DNA from: an uncultured Lachnospiraceae bacterium
Lineage (GTDB): Bacteria > Bacillota > Clostridia > Lachnospirales > Lachnospiraceae
Length of the DNA: 64,000 nucleotides
Reading direction: 5' to 3'
NCBI GenBank assembly: GCA_947086895.1
Contig: CAMUAR010000001.1
Span: forward strand, 1-64,000
How positions within the stretch are numbered: the first letter of the stretch is position 1; every line of letters begins with the position of its first letter. The notes beneath the pieces were generated by a model that saw nothing but the letters and a program-made list of their open reading frames with translations, had not been told where the DNA came from and did no database searches. This document shows positions 7,768 to 16,770 of the stretch, piece by piece. Made by a program: the position numbers and the translations under genes.

Positions 7768-8427
7768 TTAATTAATTTCCTCAATATAGTAAACACCTTC
7801 AATTTCGCCGAGAACTTCAAGCATCCGCGCGTGTTCTGTCCGGTGCGCCGCCTTTAAAAGCATCAGCGCGCCGATATGGTCTTTGTCCGTTTTCGCCTTT
7901 CCAAGCTCTAACTCCGAAATCTGAATTCCGCAGCTTTTTGCATGTTTTAAAAACTTGCCGATGCATGTAATGTCCGCCAATTCGACAAATATATAAATTG
8001 TGCGGTCGTTCGCATTGATGCGGCTTTCAAACACTTTCAATAAAGTATTTGCCAGCATACAGAGCACAGTTGTCACAATTCCGCCCGAATAAAATCCCGC
8101 GCCCAGCGCAATGCCAATACACGCATCCACCCAAAGCCCTGCGGCTGTCGTCAGCCCTTTAATTTTTTGCAGCCCGGTTACAAGAATTGTCCCAGCACCC
8201 AGAAAACCGATGCCGCTGATCACCTGCGAACCCATACGCGAAGCATCTGCCATCGGGTAGCGCTCACAGATATACTCGTTTGTAACCATTGCAAGCGCTG
8301 CCCCGACACAGACCAAAATATGTGTGCGAAGCCCTGCTGGTCTGCGCTTTTTGCCCCGCTCAACGCCCAGAAGCCCGCCGCACAAAAGCGCGAGCAGCAG
8401 CCGAAGCGTCACTTGCAATAGTTCCAT
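7768..8427 (-). CDS. MgtC/SapB family membrane protein
   Basis: A 219-residue protein with four to five N-terminal membrane segments and the family blocks GGLLGVERGKKRRPAGLRTH and GAGTILV, followed by a soluble C-terminal domain of roughly 80 residues. Start 8427 follows GGGAGGTGAG. It lies 7 bp after the GH fusion and abuts the MFS gene. MgtC-type proteins affect magnesium homeostasis or inhibit ATP synthase in pathogens; why one sits in a carbohydrate cluster is unclear. No magnesium riboswitch is visible. Confidence 0.88.
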   Translation of the reverse strand: MELLQVTLRLLLALLCGGLLGVERGKKRRPAGLRTHILVCVGAALAMVTNEYICERYPMADASRMGSQVISGIGFLGAGTILVTGLQKIKGLTTAAGLWVDACIGIALGAGFYSGGIVTTVLCMLANTLLKVFESRINANDRTIYIFVELADITCIGKFLKHAKSCGIQISELELGKAKTDKDHIGALMLLKAAHRTEHARMLEVLGEIEGVYYIEEIN

Positions 8428-8434
8428 ACTGCTC

Positions 8435-10132
8435 TCACCTCCCGTATTCCATAAAAAATAACATTGCGAGCGCCTGACCATAAGGCATAGATTTCAATTC
8501 AATGTTTTTATAAAATTCGCGGTTCTCGCGTCCCATCGGCGTGCCATAAGAAACCTGCTCTAAAATTCCATCGTCTGATATGTAAGAAAAAATAGGCATA
8601 ACCGCCCGTTCTGCCACCGCAAGGTACTTATCAGAAAGCAAACCGGTATGCACGCCGCGAAGAATCCCGTAAGCAAAACCGCATGTCGCACTCGCCTCCA
8701 CATAGGAATCTGCATCGTCGATCAGCGTGTGCCACATTCCATTTTCCTCCTGATATTTTTCAAGGCTGTCAACCTGATTTTGCAAAATCTCTGTCAACGC
8801 TCTTTTTACCGTCGGCGAGCAATCTGCCATCGATAAAAATTCTGGGATCGCAATGGTAATCCAGCAATTTCCTCTTCCCCAAAATGCCCCTGCAAAATTA
8901 TGCCGTCCAAGGAACGTCCAGCCGTGATACCAAAGCCCGCTCACCGGATCTTGCAAATACTTTGCATGCAGCAAAAACTGATACTCGGCCTCCTCAATAT
9001 AATCGCGCCGTCCTTCAATCCGTCCCATAACAGCAAGGAAAAGCACGGTCATAAACAACGTGTCGTCCCAAAGTTCCTGCTTATTTATACTGTCGGACGT
9101 TTTATGCTGAAAACCGCCTTCTTCTGTTCTTGGAAAATCCCGAAATATCCACTCTGCCGCCTGTCGGCACGGTGCAAGATACTCTTCTTTTTTCCGATAT
9201 TCCCCAAGCAAAGCCATAGTGAGAAACGGCGTCACCGTATTGACATTCAGTGCCGGGAATCCAATTTTAAGCTGTTTTTCATAGTACTCTGTCAAAATTT
9301 CTTCATATCGCGTTTCTCTGGTCTTTTCAAATAACTTCCAAAGCCCATACAAACCGACTCCCTGCGTCCATTCCCAATGCTGGTACTTTCGAATATCATC
9401 CCCCGCAAGATTGCGGCTTTTCATATTTTCCAAAAATACTTTATCGTCCTCATACAAAATTGGACAGAACGCCTCAACCAGACGAAGCAATTTCTGATTC
9501 ACCTTCTCATGCGAAATACCCTTTGCTGTTTTGCTGCTTTCCTCCGTTTTCGTGCCGTTTTCTAGAGCCTGCCTTTTTTTTTCGCTCTCTTTTAAAAAGC
9601 CTTTTTCCTTTAGCTCTTCCTCCAATTGGTGCAGCAGTTGAAGTAATTCCATCGGAGTTTTTACAATATAATCCGGCTGCCAGTCCGGTTCCTCAATTTC
9701 GTGAAAATAGCGCGGCGACCAGTCGAGCCAAACCGAGACAAATCCCTGTCGGTTTGCCCCCACAATATCTTTCTTTAAATTATTTCCAATCATTACAATG
9801 CGCGTCTGGTCTTTCTGTGTTAAACCAAGTTTCTGCATTGCGGTTTCAAACATAATCGGCTCTGGTTTTTGTTTTCCTACAACTTCTGATATTACCCACG
9901 CATCAAAACAATATCCAAGCCCGTTTTCGCGGTAAACATTCTGGAATGATTCCCACTCTCCATCTGCCACAAGCGCAATTGTAAATCCTTCGTCATGCAA
10001 TGTTTTTAACAGTAGATCTGCTCCCTCAATCAAATTTGCTGACGTCACAATTCCATTTTCATCAAAGATCTGGGATCCCTCATCGATAAGAGTATCACCG
10101 CTGTCTGTAAAAATAATTAGCTTCTTTTCCAT
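8435..10132 (-). CDS. HAD-like domain fused to a GH88/GH105 unsaturated glycuronyl hydrolase
   Basis: A 565-residue fusion. Residues 1-225 resemble a haloacid-dehalogenase phosphatase: FTDSGDT, where the second Asp of the usual DxD is Gly; a motif III lysine in GKQKPEP; GNNLKKD. A charged linker leads to residues 265-565, matching GH88/GH105 with WEWTQGVGLYG, DDTLFM (candidate catalytic Asp), WGRGNCWI and SATCGFAYG. GH105 enzymes hydrate and cleave the unsaturated uronic residue left by pectin or glycosaminoglycan lyases. Start 10132 follows ACGAGGAAATT. It is the first gene of a four-gene cluster. No signal peptide, so it acts in the cytosol. Confidence 0.82.
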   Translation of the reverse strand: MEKKLIIFTDSGDTLIDEGSQIFDENGIVTSANLIEGADLLLKTLHDEGFTIALVADGEWESFQNVYRENGLGYCFDAWVISEVVGKQKPEPIMFETAMQKLGLTQKDQTRIVMIGNNLKKDIVGANRQGFVSVWLDWSPRYFHEIEEPDWQPDYIVKTPMELLQLLHQLEEELKEKGFLKESEKKRQALENGTKTEESSKTAKGISHEKVNQKLLRLVEAFCPILYEDDKVFLENMKSRNLAGDDIRKYQHWEWTQGVGLYGLWKLFEKTRETRYEEILTEYYEKQLKIGFPALNVNTVTPFLTMALLGEYRKKEEYLAPCRQAAEWIFRDFPRTEEGGFQHKTSDSINKQELWDDTLFMTVLFLAVMGRIEGRRDYIEEAEYQFLLHAKYLQDPVSGLWYHGWTFLGRHNFAGAFWGRGNCWITIAIPEFLSMADCSPTVKRALTEILQNQVDSLEKYQEENGMWHTLIDDADSYVEASATCGFAYGILRGVHTGLLSDKYLAVAERAVMPIFSYISDDGILEQVSYGTPMGRENREFYKNIELKSMPYGQALAMLFFMEYGR

Positions 10133-10203
10133 AATTTCCTCGTATTCCGCCGCGTCAGCGGCATTTTCAATCAAAGGTTGAAAATTTTTAATTTTCCATC
10201 TTC
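10133..10203 (-). repeat. 70 bp leader repeat, copy B
   Basis: Near-identical to 6455-6525. It ends at the ribosome site of the HAD-GH88/105 fusion and contains the same two alternative AT hairpins and the GCCGC/GCGGC hairpin. Having two copies at the two ends of one carbohydrate cluster suggests shared control or a recent duplication of the element. Confidence 0.8.
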
Positions 10204-10278
10204 TCCTTTGCAGATTTTTATTGCAGTCTGCCAATTTATATTGTGCCGCACAAAACTTTTTAAATAAAAACTTAAGCC

Positions 10279-10410
10279 AGAGCGTGTCTGAAAACTTATT
10301 TCTACATTCTGCATATCTCAATTGGCAGGAGCTTTGCTCCCTTATTCGGCAAAACTCTCCTGCATAATGAAAACGCACAGCCCACAAAAAACAGTTCTCA
10401 GACACACTCT
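10279..10410. mobile_element. MITE-like element with AGAGCGTGTCTG terminal repeats
   Basis: The left end AGAGCGTGTCTGAAAAC matches the inverted right end (GTTCTCAGACACACTCT) at 15 of 17 positions; length is about 132 bp with no coding capacity. The same termini occur at 19761-19932 and 20012-20182, and a solo left end at 36962. The interior differs from the other copies. It lies in the promoter region of the carbohydrate cluster. Confidence 0.75.
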
Positions 10411-10904
10411 AATTTAAGTGTACATCGAAAAAGAGCTTTTCGCAATCTTTTCTTCAATATATTTTATACAATAATAACATTCTAAATTTCCTTGGAATCA
10501 ACACGGTTTTCAATTTATATATATTGTTTTATTTCAGCGGACAGCACTTACAAGCAAGACAGTAAGGTCACAGAAAAAAGAGCATTTCCACAATATTATT
10601 TGACATTCTTCATGCTCAGGGGCAGGAAATTTCTGCTGCTCTTAAATCCTGCCGCACACCATGAAAATCTCTGTGCTTTAAGAAATCTTTCTCCAAAAAC
10701 CGTATAATAAAAAATTGCCGAAAATCCATTGATTTTACAAGATTCGCTGTGCCATGAAAAAAACTAAAAATCTTCTCTGGAAAAAATACACAATATAAAG
10801 TATAATTAGGAGAACCTTTCTCTTTCTTATTTTCCTCCTTCATTGAAACTTGACTTTAAAAAACAATTGAGATAAGCAAAAGATTAATTCAGTAAATGAA
10901 AAAT
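10411..10904. other. Intergenic region between divergent units
   Basis: AT-rich sequence without a convincing gene. A minus-strand 75-codon open frame (10616-10843) has no good ribosome site or recognisable motif. A TATAAT at about 10802 could serve the DUF4317 gene but has no clear -35 partner. Confidence 0.5.
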
Positions 10905-10910
10905 AAGGGG

Positions 10911-10984
10911 TTGTGTCTGCACGCTGCAAAACCTGCGGCTTGACACAAATAATTTATGCGGGAAAAGCAACGCAGAAACGAGGA
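10911..10984 (+). promoter_or_regulatory. Pseudoknot-type leader of the DUF4317 gene
   Basis: Stem TTGTGTC (10911-10917) pairs with GACACAA (10942-10948). The loop carries TCTGC and GCTGC blocks that pair imperfectly with GCAACGCAGA (10967-10976), four bases before the GAGGA site (10980-10984). The sequence is clearly related to the leaders at 3262-3324 and 16771-16837, including the linker ending in ATGCG..AAA. The loop is longer here and appears expanded. Confidence 0.5.
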
Positions 10985-10989
10985 TTTTT

Positions 10990-12234
10990 ATGAACAAAAA
11001 AGATATCTTAGAATTAAAACGCCGTCTAAAAAAGACTCACTGCACCTTTACTAAAATGTGCGGATGCTATGTCAACTCGGACAAAGAAATTGTGCTTACC
11101 ATCGGGGAAACTTTTCTGAACCTTGCGGAAGAAGAACTTTACAAATACTTGGAGATTGCCGGAAAAACATTGTCTGGCACGGTAGGAAACAACCTTTTAG
11201 AACTTCCTTTTCCAAAGGAAGAAGAACAATCCGGCGGCAAACAGCAATTTTTTATGGGACTAAAAGAAAGTAAACTTCAAAACGATGCGCTTCTTGACAC
11301 ATTTTATCATCTAATTATTGACAATTACGATTATGTTGGAAACTATCTGATTCTGATTTTTCACGATGCCTATGATGTTATGAAAAAAACCAAAGATAAT
11401 CTTGACCTTGACGAATCCGAAGAAGTTTATGAATATCTGCTTGCCGCTGTATGCCCTGTCACGCTTTCCAAGGCTGCCCTTGGTTATTTCGAACAGGAAA
11501 GCCGCTTTGGTTCACGCCAGCGCGACTGGGTAGTCGGCGCGCCGGATGCTGGTTTTGTATTTCCTGCATTCACCGAGCGCAGCACAGATATTCATTCTGT
11601 TTTATACTACACGCGCGATACAAAATCGCCGCACCCGGAATTTATGGAACATATTTTAGGATGCCCGGCGCGCCTGACGGCAACGGAGCAAAAAAACACG
11701 CTGGAAGATATTGTGACCAGTGCTGTTCCTGACGATGAGCGCAGACGCGACCGCGTGTTGTATGATATTCATGAAACAATCCACGATATGCTGGAAGAAC
11801 GCGCGCTCTACGCGGAACCGGAACATGAGCCGGAGCCGATTCTTCTGACTGCACAGACAATCCAGGACGTGCTTGCCGCAAGCAATGTGCCGGAGGAGAT
11901 CGCCGCTCGTATCGGCGATTCCTACACCGAAACATTCACTGACATTCCTCCTGCTGCCGACTTGATTGTCGATAAAAAACTGCTTGCCGCCGGAGCACAT
12001 ATACGCAAGGAAGAAGAACTTATGGTTGAAGTGCAAAAGCTAAAAGATGAATTGGCAGCTGCAAAAACAACAGCTTCTGAGCCGGGTGCTTCCTCCTGTG
12101 AAGTTATTCTTACGGTCGCACCAGACAAAGTAGAACAAATCAGCGCTCAAGTGATTGACGGCAAACGTTGTATTATCATTCCTCTTAACGAGAACGAACA
12201 TGCCAGCGTAAATGGTGAGGACAATGTAATTTAA
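10990..12234 (+). CDS. DUF4317 family protein
   Basis: A 414-residue cytosolic protein of the DUF4317 family, recognised from MNKKDILELKRRLKK, the MCGCYVNSDKEIV block and the CP..L..TEQK region near residues 225-240. The C-terminal third has a short coiled coil (residues 340-355) and an acidic tail. No catalytic motif or membrane segment is visible and the function is unknown. Monocistronic: its own leader upstream and a bidirectional terminator downstream. Start ATG 10990 follows GAGGATTTTT. Confidence 0.85.
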   Translation: MNKKDILELKRRLKKTHCTFTKMCGCYVNSDKEIVLTIGETFLNLAEEELYKYLEIAGKTLSGTVGNNLLELPFPKEEEQSGGKQQFFMGLKESKLQNDALLDTFYHLIIDNYDYVGNYLILIFHDAYDVMKKTKDNLDLDESEEVYEYLLAAVCPVTLSKAALGYFEQESRFGSRQRDWVVGAPDAGFVFPAFTERSTDIHSVLYYTRDTKSPHPEFMEHILGCPARLTATEQKNTLEDIVTSAVPDDERRRDRVLYDIHETIHDMLEERALYAEPEHEPEPILLTAQTIQDVLAASNVPEEIAARIGDSYTETFTDIPPAADLIVDKKLLAAGAHIRKEEELMVEVQKLKDELAAAKTTASEPGASSCEVILTVAPDKVEQISAQVIDGKRCIIIPLNENEHASVNGEDNVI

Positions 12235-12442
12235 GCAGAATAATCAAACAAAAACATAAAAGCAAAAATATAGAAAATACGCTATCAAAACATAATAGCA
12301 AGAATTTTTATTCGTTTTATACATAAAATTATATTTTTAATAATTAGAAATACTTATATATTTTTATTTAAAAACAATATAAATTTTTGCGTGTTATATC
12401 AGAAACAGATTTTTAAAATACAATTTTTGTAATTGCGCCAAA

Positions 12443-12478
12443 AAAAGGTCGCTGCATACTACTTTGCAGCGACCTTTT
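12443..12478. terminator. Bidirectional terminator
   Basis: A 14 bp stem (12443-12456 with 12465-12478, core GGTCGCTGCA/TGCAGCGACC) is flanked by A and T runs, so it works on both strands. It separates the convergent DUF4317 and lipoprotein genes. The sequence between 12235 and 12442 is AT-rich with no gene. Confidence 0.9.
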
Positions 12479-12497
12479 GAATGGACACTTTTTTTAT

Positions 12498-13304
12498 TTA
12501 TGGCTGAACGGGAATCAATACTCCTAAGCTGCCCTCCGCATGAGAAAATCCAAAGGAACCTTCTGGGAAAACAATTTGAATATTACCCTCCCAAAAATAC
12601 CAGTTGACGGTATTTGCATCCAGCATACTCGAAACTTCCTGTTTTACAAGAGCATCATCGAATTCAAATTCTGAATAATTTTTATAAAGCTCTTCTACAA
12701 TCGCTTCTTTTTGTTGCTCATCCACTGTGATCACATCAGACAACTTCAGCTGCTCTCCAGTTTTGGCATTGAAATTATAAGAATCGGTATAATTATTCGG
12801 GTGCGTTCCTCCCTGCTCTTCCGTTCTTAATATCATAATACAGACAATATCCGCATCGCATCTTGTAATTGTAACACTTGTATCTCTTCCATACACCCAG
12901 GAAATCTCGCCCCACTCTTTTGCGTTTGTCTCCATCTCATCCAGAAATTCTTTGTTCTTTCCTTTCCATTCTTCATTGAGCTGGTCAGCGGCTGTAGACA
13001 AAGCACTATAATCGTCCCCTGTTACAGTAAATACCGGATATTCCGCATAAACAAGCTCCCTGCCTGATTCATCGGTTCTCGCCTCACGTACAATCTCATA
13101 AGAAACTACAGGTGCAGAACTATTTTTTGAATCGTCCTTAATATTCGGCGCAGCAGATGGACTACTCACATCGGGCGTATTTACAGGATTTTTTAAATCA
13201 GATCCCTCTGTGTCTTCCCTGTTCCCATCTTTGCTGCAGGCTGTAAACAACAAACAGGAAAACAACACAATACCAAATCGTTTTGCTGCATTTTTCTTTT
13301 TCAT
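12498..13304 (-). CDS. Lipoprotein with DUF3298/RsiV-like domain
   Basis: A 268-residue secreted lipoprotein. The signal peptide MKKKNAAKRFG followed by a hydrophobic core ends in the lipobox LFTAC with Cys at about residue 22. A Ser/Pro/Asp-rich linker (about 25-65) precedes a domain typical of DUF4163/DUF3298: EYPVF.. near the start, then GG.HPNNYTDSYNFNAKTG and a C-terminal beta-rich end. This domain occurs in the extracellular part of RsiV-type anti-sigma factors, but no membrane anchor or sigma factor is adjacent. ATG 13304 has a weak ribosome site; the upstream TTG at 13367 has a better one but would spoil the signal peptide. Confidence 0.8.
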   Translation of the reverse strand: MKKKNAAKRFGIVLFSCLLFTACSKDGNREDTEGSDLKNPVNTPDVSSPSAAPNIKDDSKNSSAPVVSYEIVREARTDESGRELVYAEYPVFTVTGDDYSALSTAADQLNEEWKGKNKEFLDEMETNAKEWGEISWVYGRDTSVTITRCDADIVCIMILRTEEQGGTHPNNYTDSYNFNAKTGEQLKLSDVITVDEQQKEAIVEELYKNYSEFEFDDALVKQEVSSMLDANTVNWYFWEGNIQIVFPEGSFGFSHAEGSLGVLIPVQP

Positions 13305-13435
13305 AAAAATAAGCTGCCAGAGCGCGTTTAAAAAATCGACAGCGCTTCCCCCTTTCCTTCTTAGCAAATATGTTTTATAAATGCGTTTTTTATTTTAACA
13401 CGCTGCTCACAAAAGAAAAGAGAAAACGGAAAATG

Positions 13436-13468
13436 TTCAGCAAATATTCAGCAAATATTTAACAAATA
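13436..13468. repeat. 11 bp direct repeat, three copies
   Basis: TTCAGCAAATA occurs twice in tandem (13436, 13447), followed by a diverged third copy TTTAACAAATA. It lies between helD and the lipoprotein gene, on the promoter side of the lipoprotein. Purpose unknown. Confidence 0.7.
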
Positions 13469-13485
13469 TGCAATATGATTCTTAT

Positions 13486-16014
13486 TTACTCACCATCAAT
13501 CAATTCTGTTAAATCACCTGTATGCAGAACTGCCAATTCATGCAGTGCGCGGGTTGCCGCTACATACAGCAATTTCGCATGTCCGTTATCCATCGGATAA
13601 TCTTTTTGGGTTGGCTGAAAAATCAACACTGCGTCAAATTCCAACCCTTTGGTATAATCAACTGGAAGCACCATAATTCCCTGACGAAATTCTGCGACTT
13701 CCAAATCGCTCTCTTCAATTTTGATCAACGCGCCAAGTTCTTTTGCTGTATTTGCCGCGCTCACTGCGTCGCGGCAGATCACAGCAATTGTCTCCAGACC
13801 GTCCTTCTGCCAGTTTTTCAGCAGTTTTACAGAAGCTTTATAAAGATCTTGTCCATTTTCATATCTGCGGACACATACGGGATTTCCATGCCGGATAATC
13901 GGCTCAATCGGGTAACTTGAAAAGGATCCATGCTGTAAAATTTTCTGGGCAAAATCAGAAATTTCTACGGTATTGCGGTAGCTTTTTGACAATACGCCAA
14001 AGGTATCTTTCGGATCTGTTAAAATTAAATGTTTCAGTTCTTCCCAATCTCCAAGCCCAAATCCAAAATGAATATTCTGTGATACATCTCCCATAATCGT
14101 CCAAGAACATCCCGGAATACAAAAATAAAGCACCGCATAGGCCATCATTCCAAAATCCTGCGCCTCGTCAATCACAATATGATGCGCCTCACGAATTCGT
14201 TCTGTTTCCTTTACGCGCTTATAAAGATAGGCAAGTGCTGCCAAATCGTACACATCACATTTTTGTTTCTGTACTTCTGCACGCTTTTTTTTGCCTGTTT
14301 TTCCATAAGAAGCTGCTTTCTGCGCATTATTTTTTGATGGATTCCCAATATTATTCCCGTCGAAAGAAATTTCCTGCGTCATGTTTTGCAATTTCAGGTT
14401 TTCGTCTGTTCTCTGACATTCTGACACATAACATTCCGATGATATATCGTTCTTCTTTGAAAATGCATACGCACAAAATTCATTATAAATTTCAAAAATT
14501 GGCTTTTTCCACTTTTTTGCACCAAATCTTCCCGTATACTCTTTTATAAGAGCGCGGCGCTCTTCTGGAGTGTAAATAAGATCTCTTCCGATCAGTTCAT
14601 TGCGCAGCTTTACCAATGTGCGCTCGTTCAGCCCGTCGATCTTTGACTGAATCGAAAGCACTGCATTATCCTTGCGGTAACGATTGATCTGCTCCTTCGA
14701 AAACAGAACTTCATCCTTAAAATAGATATCTTCCTGTAAAATATATTCGTCCTCCATCCGGTCACAATACTCCTGAAGCAGCTGAAACCATGCGAGTTTT
14801 CCTTTGTACGCTTCTGTTATATCACATGGAATAACCTCGTACTTTTTCTCATCCCAGTCCTCGTATAAAAGACGGATAAACAATTGTTCCATTGTCATCT
14901 GGCGCACTCCATGCACGTCAAGTTCCGGCAGAACTCCTGTAATATAATTTAACAAAATCCGGTTGCTGCCAATAATATAGAAGTCTTCCGGCTTAAAATC
15001 TTTGTCAAAGTTATAAAGAATATAAGAAATCCGGTGCATTGCAACGGTTGTTTTCCCGCTGCCCGCAACTCCCTGTACAATCATATTTCGATATGGTGAT
15101 TTTCGGATAATATCATTTTGTTCTTTCTGGATTGTCGCAATAATCTCTCCCAACACCGCTTCTTTGTTTTTTGCCAGATATTTTGTTAAAAGTTCATCGT
15201 TTGCCACCACTTCGGAATCATAGAAATCAATCAGCTTCTCACCGTCCAGCTCGTAAGTGCGTTTTCGTCTTAAATCAATCGTGTATGTCCTTCCTTTTGG
15301 CGCGGTATAACTGCACTCGCCAAGACCGTTTTCATAATAGACATTCGCGATCGGCGCGCGCCAGTCAACCACCATAATATGTGTGGTATCTTTCATCACG
15401 CCGCCTTTGCCAAGATAAAATGTTTCCTGTGAGCGCGTGGGAAGCCCTCCAGAACCATCCAGCTCCGTAATGTCAATACGCCCAAAATACGGCTTTTTCA
15501 ATGCCCGCATATTTTTTGACAACGCCAGTTTCATATTCTCGTTCATTGTAATGGTATTGGACAATTCCGTAAAAATCTCTGGGTCATCGTCGCGGTAACG
15601 CTCATACATATCTTTAATTTCCGCTGACATGCGCTGCGTTTCTTCCTCATAGATCCCAATATTTTTCTTAATTACACGGATACATTCCGCCAGATAGTTT
15701 TCTTCGTACTCCCTTTTCAGCGTTACATCCTCCACTTCATCGGTTGATGTTTTTTTTGAAAAATCAGAAGCAGCCACTTTTTCTGAATCAGCTTGTTCGG
15801 ACTGGATTGATACTTTTTGAAAGTTATCTGTGTTTTCTGACATATTTTCGTGTGGATGATGTAATGTCTTGGAAGAATTATCATCAGGTTGTAGTGCTGT
15901 TTGATAGGACTGTGATAATGCCTTTTTGGAATTGTCTGTGGTTTCTGGTGCGGTCTGGTGCGGATATTTGGATGCTTTTTGAAACTTTCTGTTTCTTGCT
16001 GTTTCGTTCGACAT
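13486..16014 (-). CDS. helD: HelD-like RNA polymerase recycling helicase
   Basis: An 842-residue UvrD/HelD-like ATPase. The Walker A motif GVAGSGKTT is at about residue 316, Walker B VIDEAQDFG at about 620, and later SF1 motifs include SKSYRNT and VAATRAL near the end. HelD proteins pull stalled RNA polymerase off DNA, using an N-terminal coiled-coil arm, here residues 100-145. Preceding it is an unusual Ser/Gln/Asn-rich stretch of about 95 residues with three degenerate repeats. A basic insertion lies near residues 545-605. Start 16014 follows GGAGGT. Confidence 0.9.
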   Translation of the reverse strand: MSNETARNRKFQKASKYPHQTAPETTDNSKKALSQSYQTALQPDDNSSKTLHHPHENMSENTDNFQKVSIQSEQADSEKVAASDFSKKTSTDEVEDVTLKREYEENYLAECIRVIKKNIGIYEEETQRMSAEIKDMYERYRDDDPEIFTELSNTITMNENMKLALSKNMRALKKPYFGRIDITELDGSGGLPTRSQETFYLGKGGVMKDTTHIMVVDWRAPIANVYYENGLGECSYTAPKGRTYTIDLRRKRTYELDGEKLIDFYDSEVVANDELLTKYLAKNKEAVLGEIIATIQKEQNDIIRKSPYRNMIVQGVAGSGKTTVAMHRISYILYNFDKDFKPEDFYIIGSNRILLNYITGVLPELDVHGVRQMTMEQLFIRLLYEDWDEKKYEVIPCDITEAYKGKLAWFQLLQEYCDRMEDEYILQEDIYFKDEVLFSKEQINRYRKDNAVLSIQSKIDGLNERTLVKLRNELIGRDLIYTPEERRALIKEYTGRFGAKKWKKPIFEIYNEFCAYAFSKKNDISSECYVSECQRTDENLKLQNMTQEISFDGNNIGNPSKNNAQKAASYGKTGKKKRAEVQKQKCDVYDLAALAYLYKRVKETERIREAHHIVIDEAQDFGMMAYAVLYFCIPGCSWTIMGDVSQNIHFGFGLGDWEELKHLILTDPKDTFGVLSKSYRNTVEISDFAQKILQHGSFSSYPIEPIIRHGNPVCVRRYENGQDLYKASVKLLKNWQKDGLETIAVICRDAVSAANTAKELGALIKIEESDLEVAEFRQGIMVLPVDYTKGLEFDAVLIFQPTQKDYPMDNGHAKLLYVAATRALHELAVLHTGDLTELIDGE

Positions 16015-16050
16015 ATCTACCTCCATAATAAATTTTTACGAGATTGATGT

Positions 16051-16096
16051 ATTGACACGAACCGCTGTCCATCCCACAGGCGGCACTATTGTCAAT
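16051..16096 (-). promoter_or_regulatory. Nested inverted repeat in the helD leader
   Basis: ATTGACA/TGTCAAT (7 bp) encloses CCGCTGT/ACAG(G)CGG with one bulge. It lies 36 bp upstream of the helD start. It could be an operator or a structured leader. The remaining gap to 16281 is AT-rich and otherwise featureless. Confidence 0.4.
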
Positions 16097-16281
16097 GTAA
16101 ATTCCCTGCAAAAATTATTATAGAGAAAATTTTAAAAAAGACTAGACTTTTCTTTTTATATATGTTAGAATACATAATATAGTGTACCTAGAAAGCAGTT
16201 TGGAGAATTTTTCAGACTGCTTTTAATATATTTATGTTTATATAATATCTTACTAAAACTATACCCAGACAAAAAGAAATA

Positions 16282-16764
16282 TTATAGCGTCAATCCCATA
16301 AGAATATACGATTCTTCCCTGATTGGAATAAAATTATTCTTTCTCCAAAAAGAATAGCTCTGCTGATTGCCTTTATCAACACCAAGACGTATTTCTTTAT
16401 ACCCCAACGATTTTAAATACATTATAACTTCACGGATAATTTTTGAGCCAATTCCTTTCCTTTGATAGTCTGTATTTGTCATAAACAAGCCAATAAAAGC
16501 AATTTCTTTTACTGGATAATCAAGAATCAAATCCATAATCGCAACCAATGATTTATCTTCAAAAAAACCAACATAAAATTTATCATCACAGCTTTTTTGC
16601 GGCGGTAAAGCAGTCATATCCTTCAATATACTTTCTTTTGTAACCAAAGGAGGATGATACTGATAAAAAATGTAGTTTTTTAACTCTCATTTGATATATT
16701 ATATCTATATCTTTTTATGTAATTTACGTACATAAAACTCTTTTGACAAAGCATTTACTTTCAT
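16282..16764 (-). pseudogene. GNAT acetyltransferase broken by two compensating frameshifts
   Basis: Read with corrections this is a GNAT N-acetyltransferase of about 160 residues. The N-terminus (MKVNALSKEFYVRKL) starts at ATG 16764 after GGAG, and the core runs from HPPLVTKES to the end, with acetyl-CoA loop QRKGIGSKI. An A5 tract near 16707 needs one more A, giving HKKDIDIIYQM, and the A6 tract near 16676 needs one less, giving KNYIFYQYHPP. As it stands the frame hits TAG after HKKI. Both indels are in homopolymers, so sequencing error or phase variation are alternatives to decay. Confidence 0.75.
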
Positions 16765-16770
16765 AATTTT

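Noticed and set aside
10616-10843. Minus-strand 75-codon frame between divergent units
   Set aside because: AT-rich region, no recognisable motif; the SD-like sequence on the other strand and lack of context give no support.
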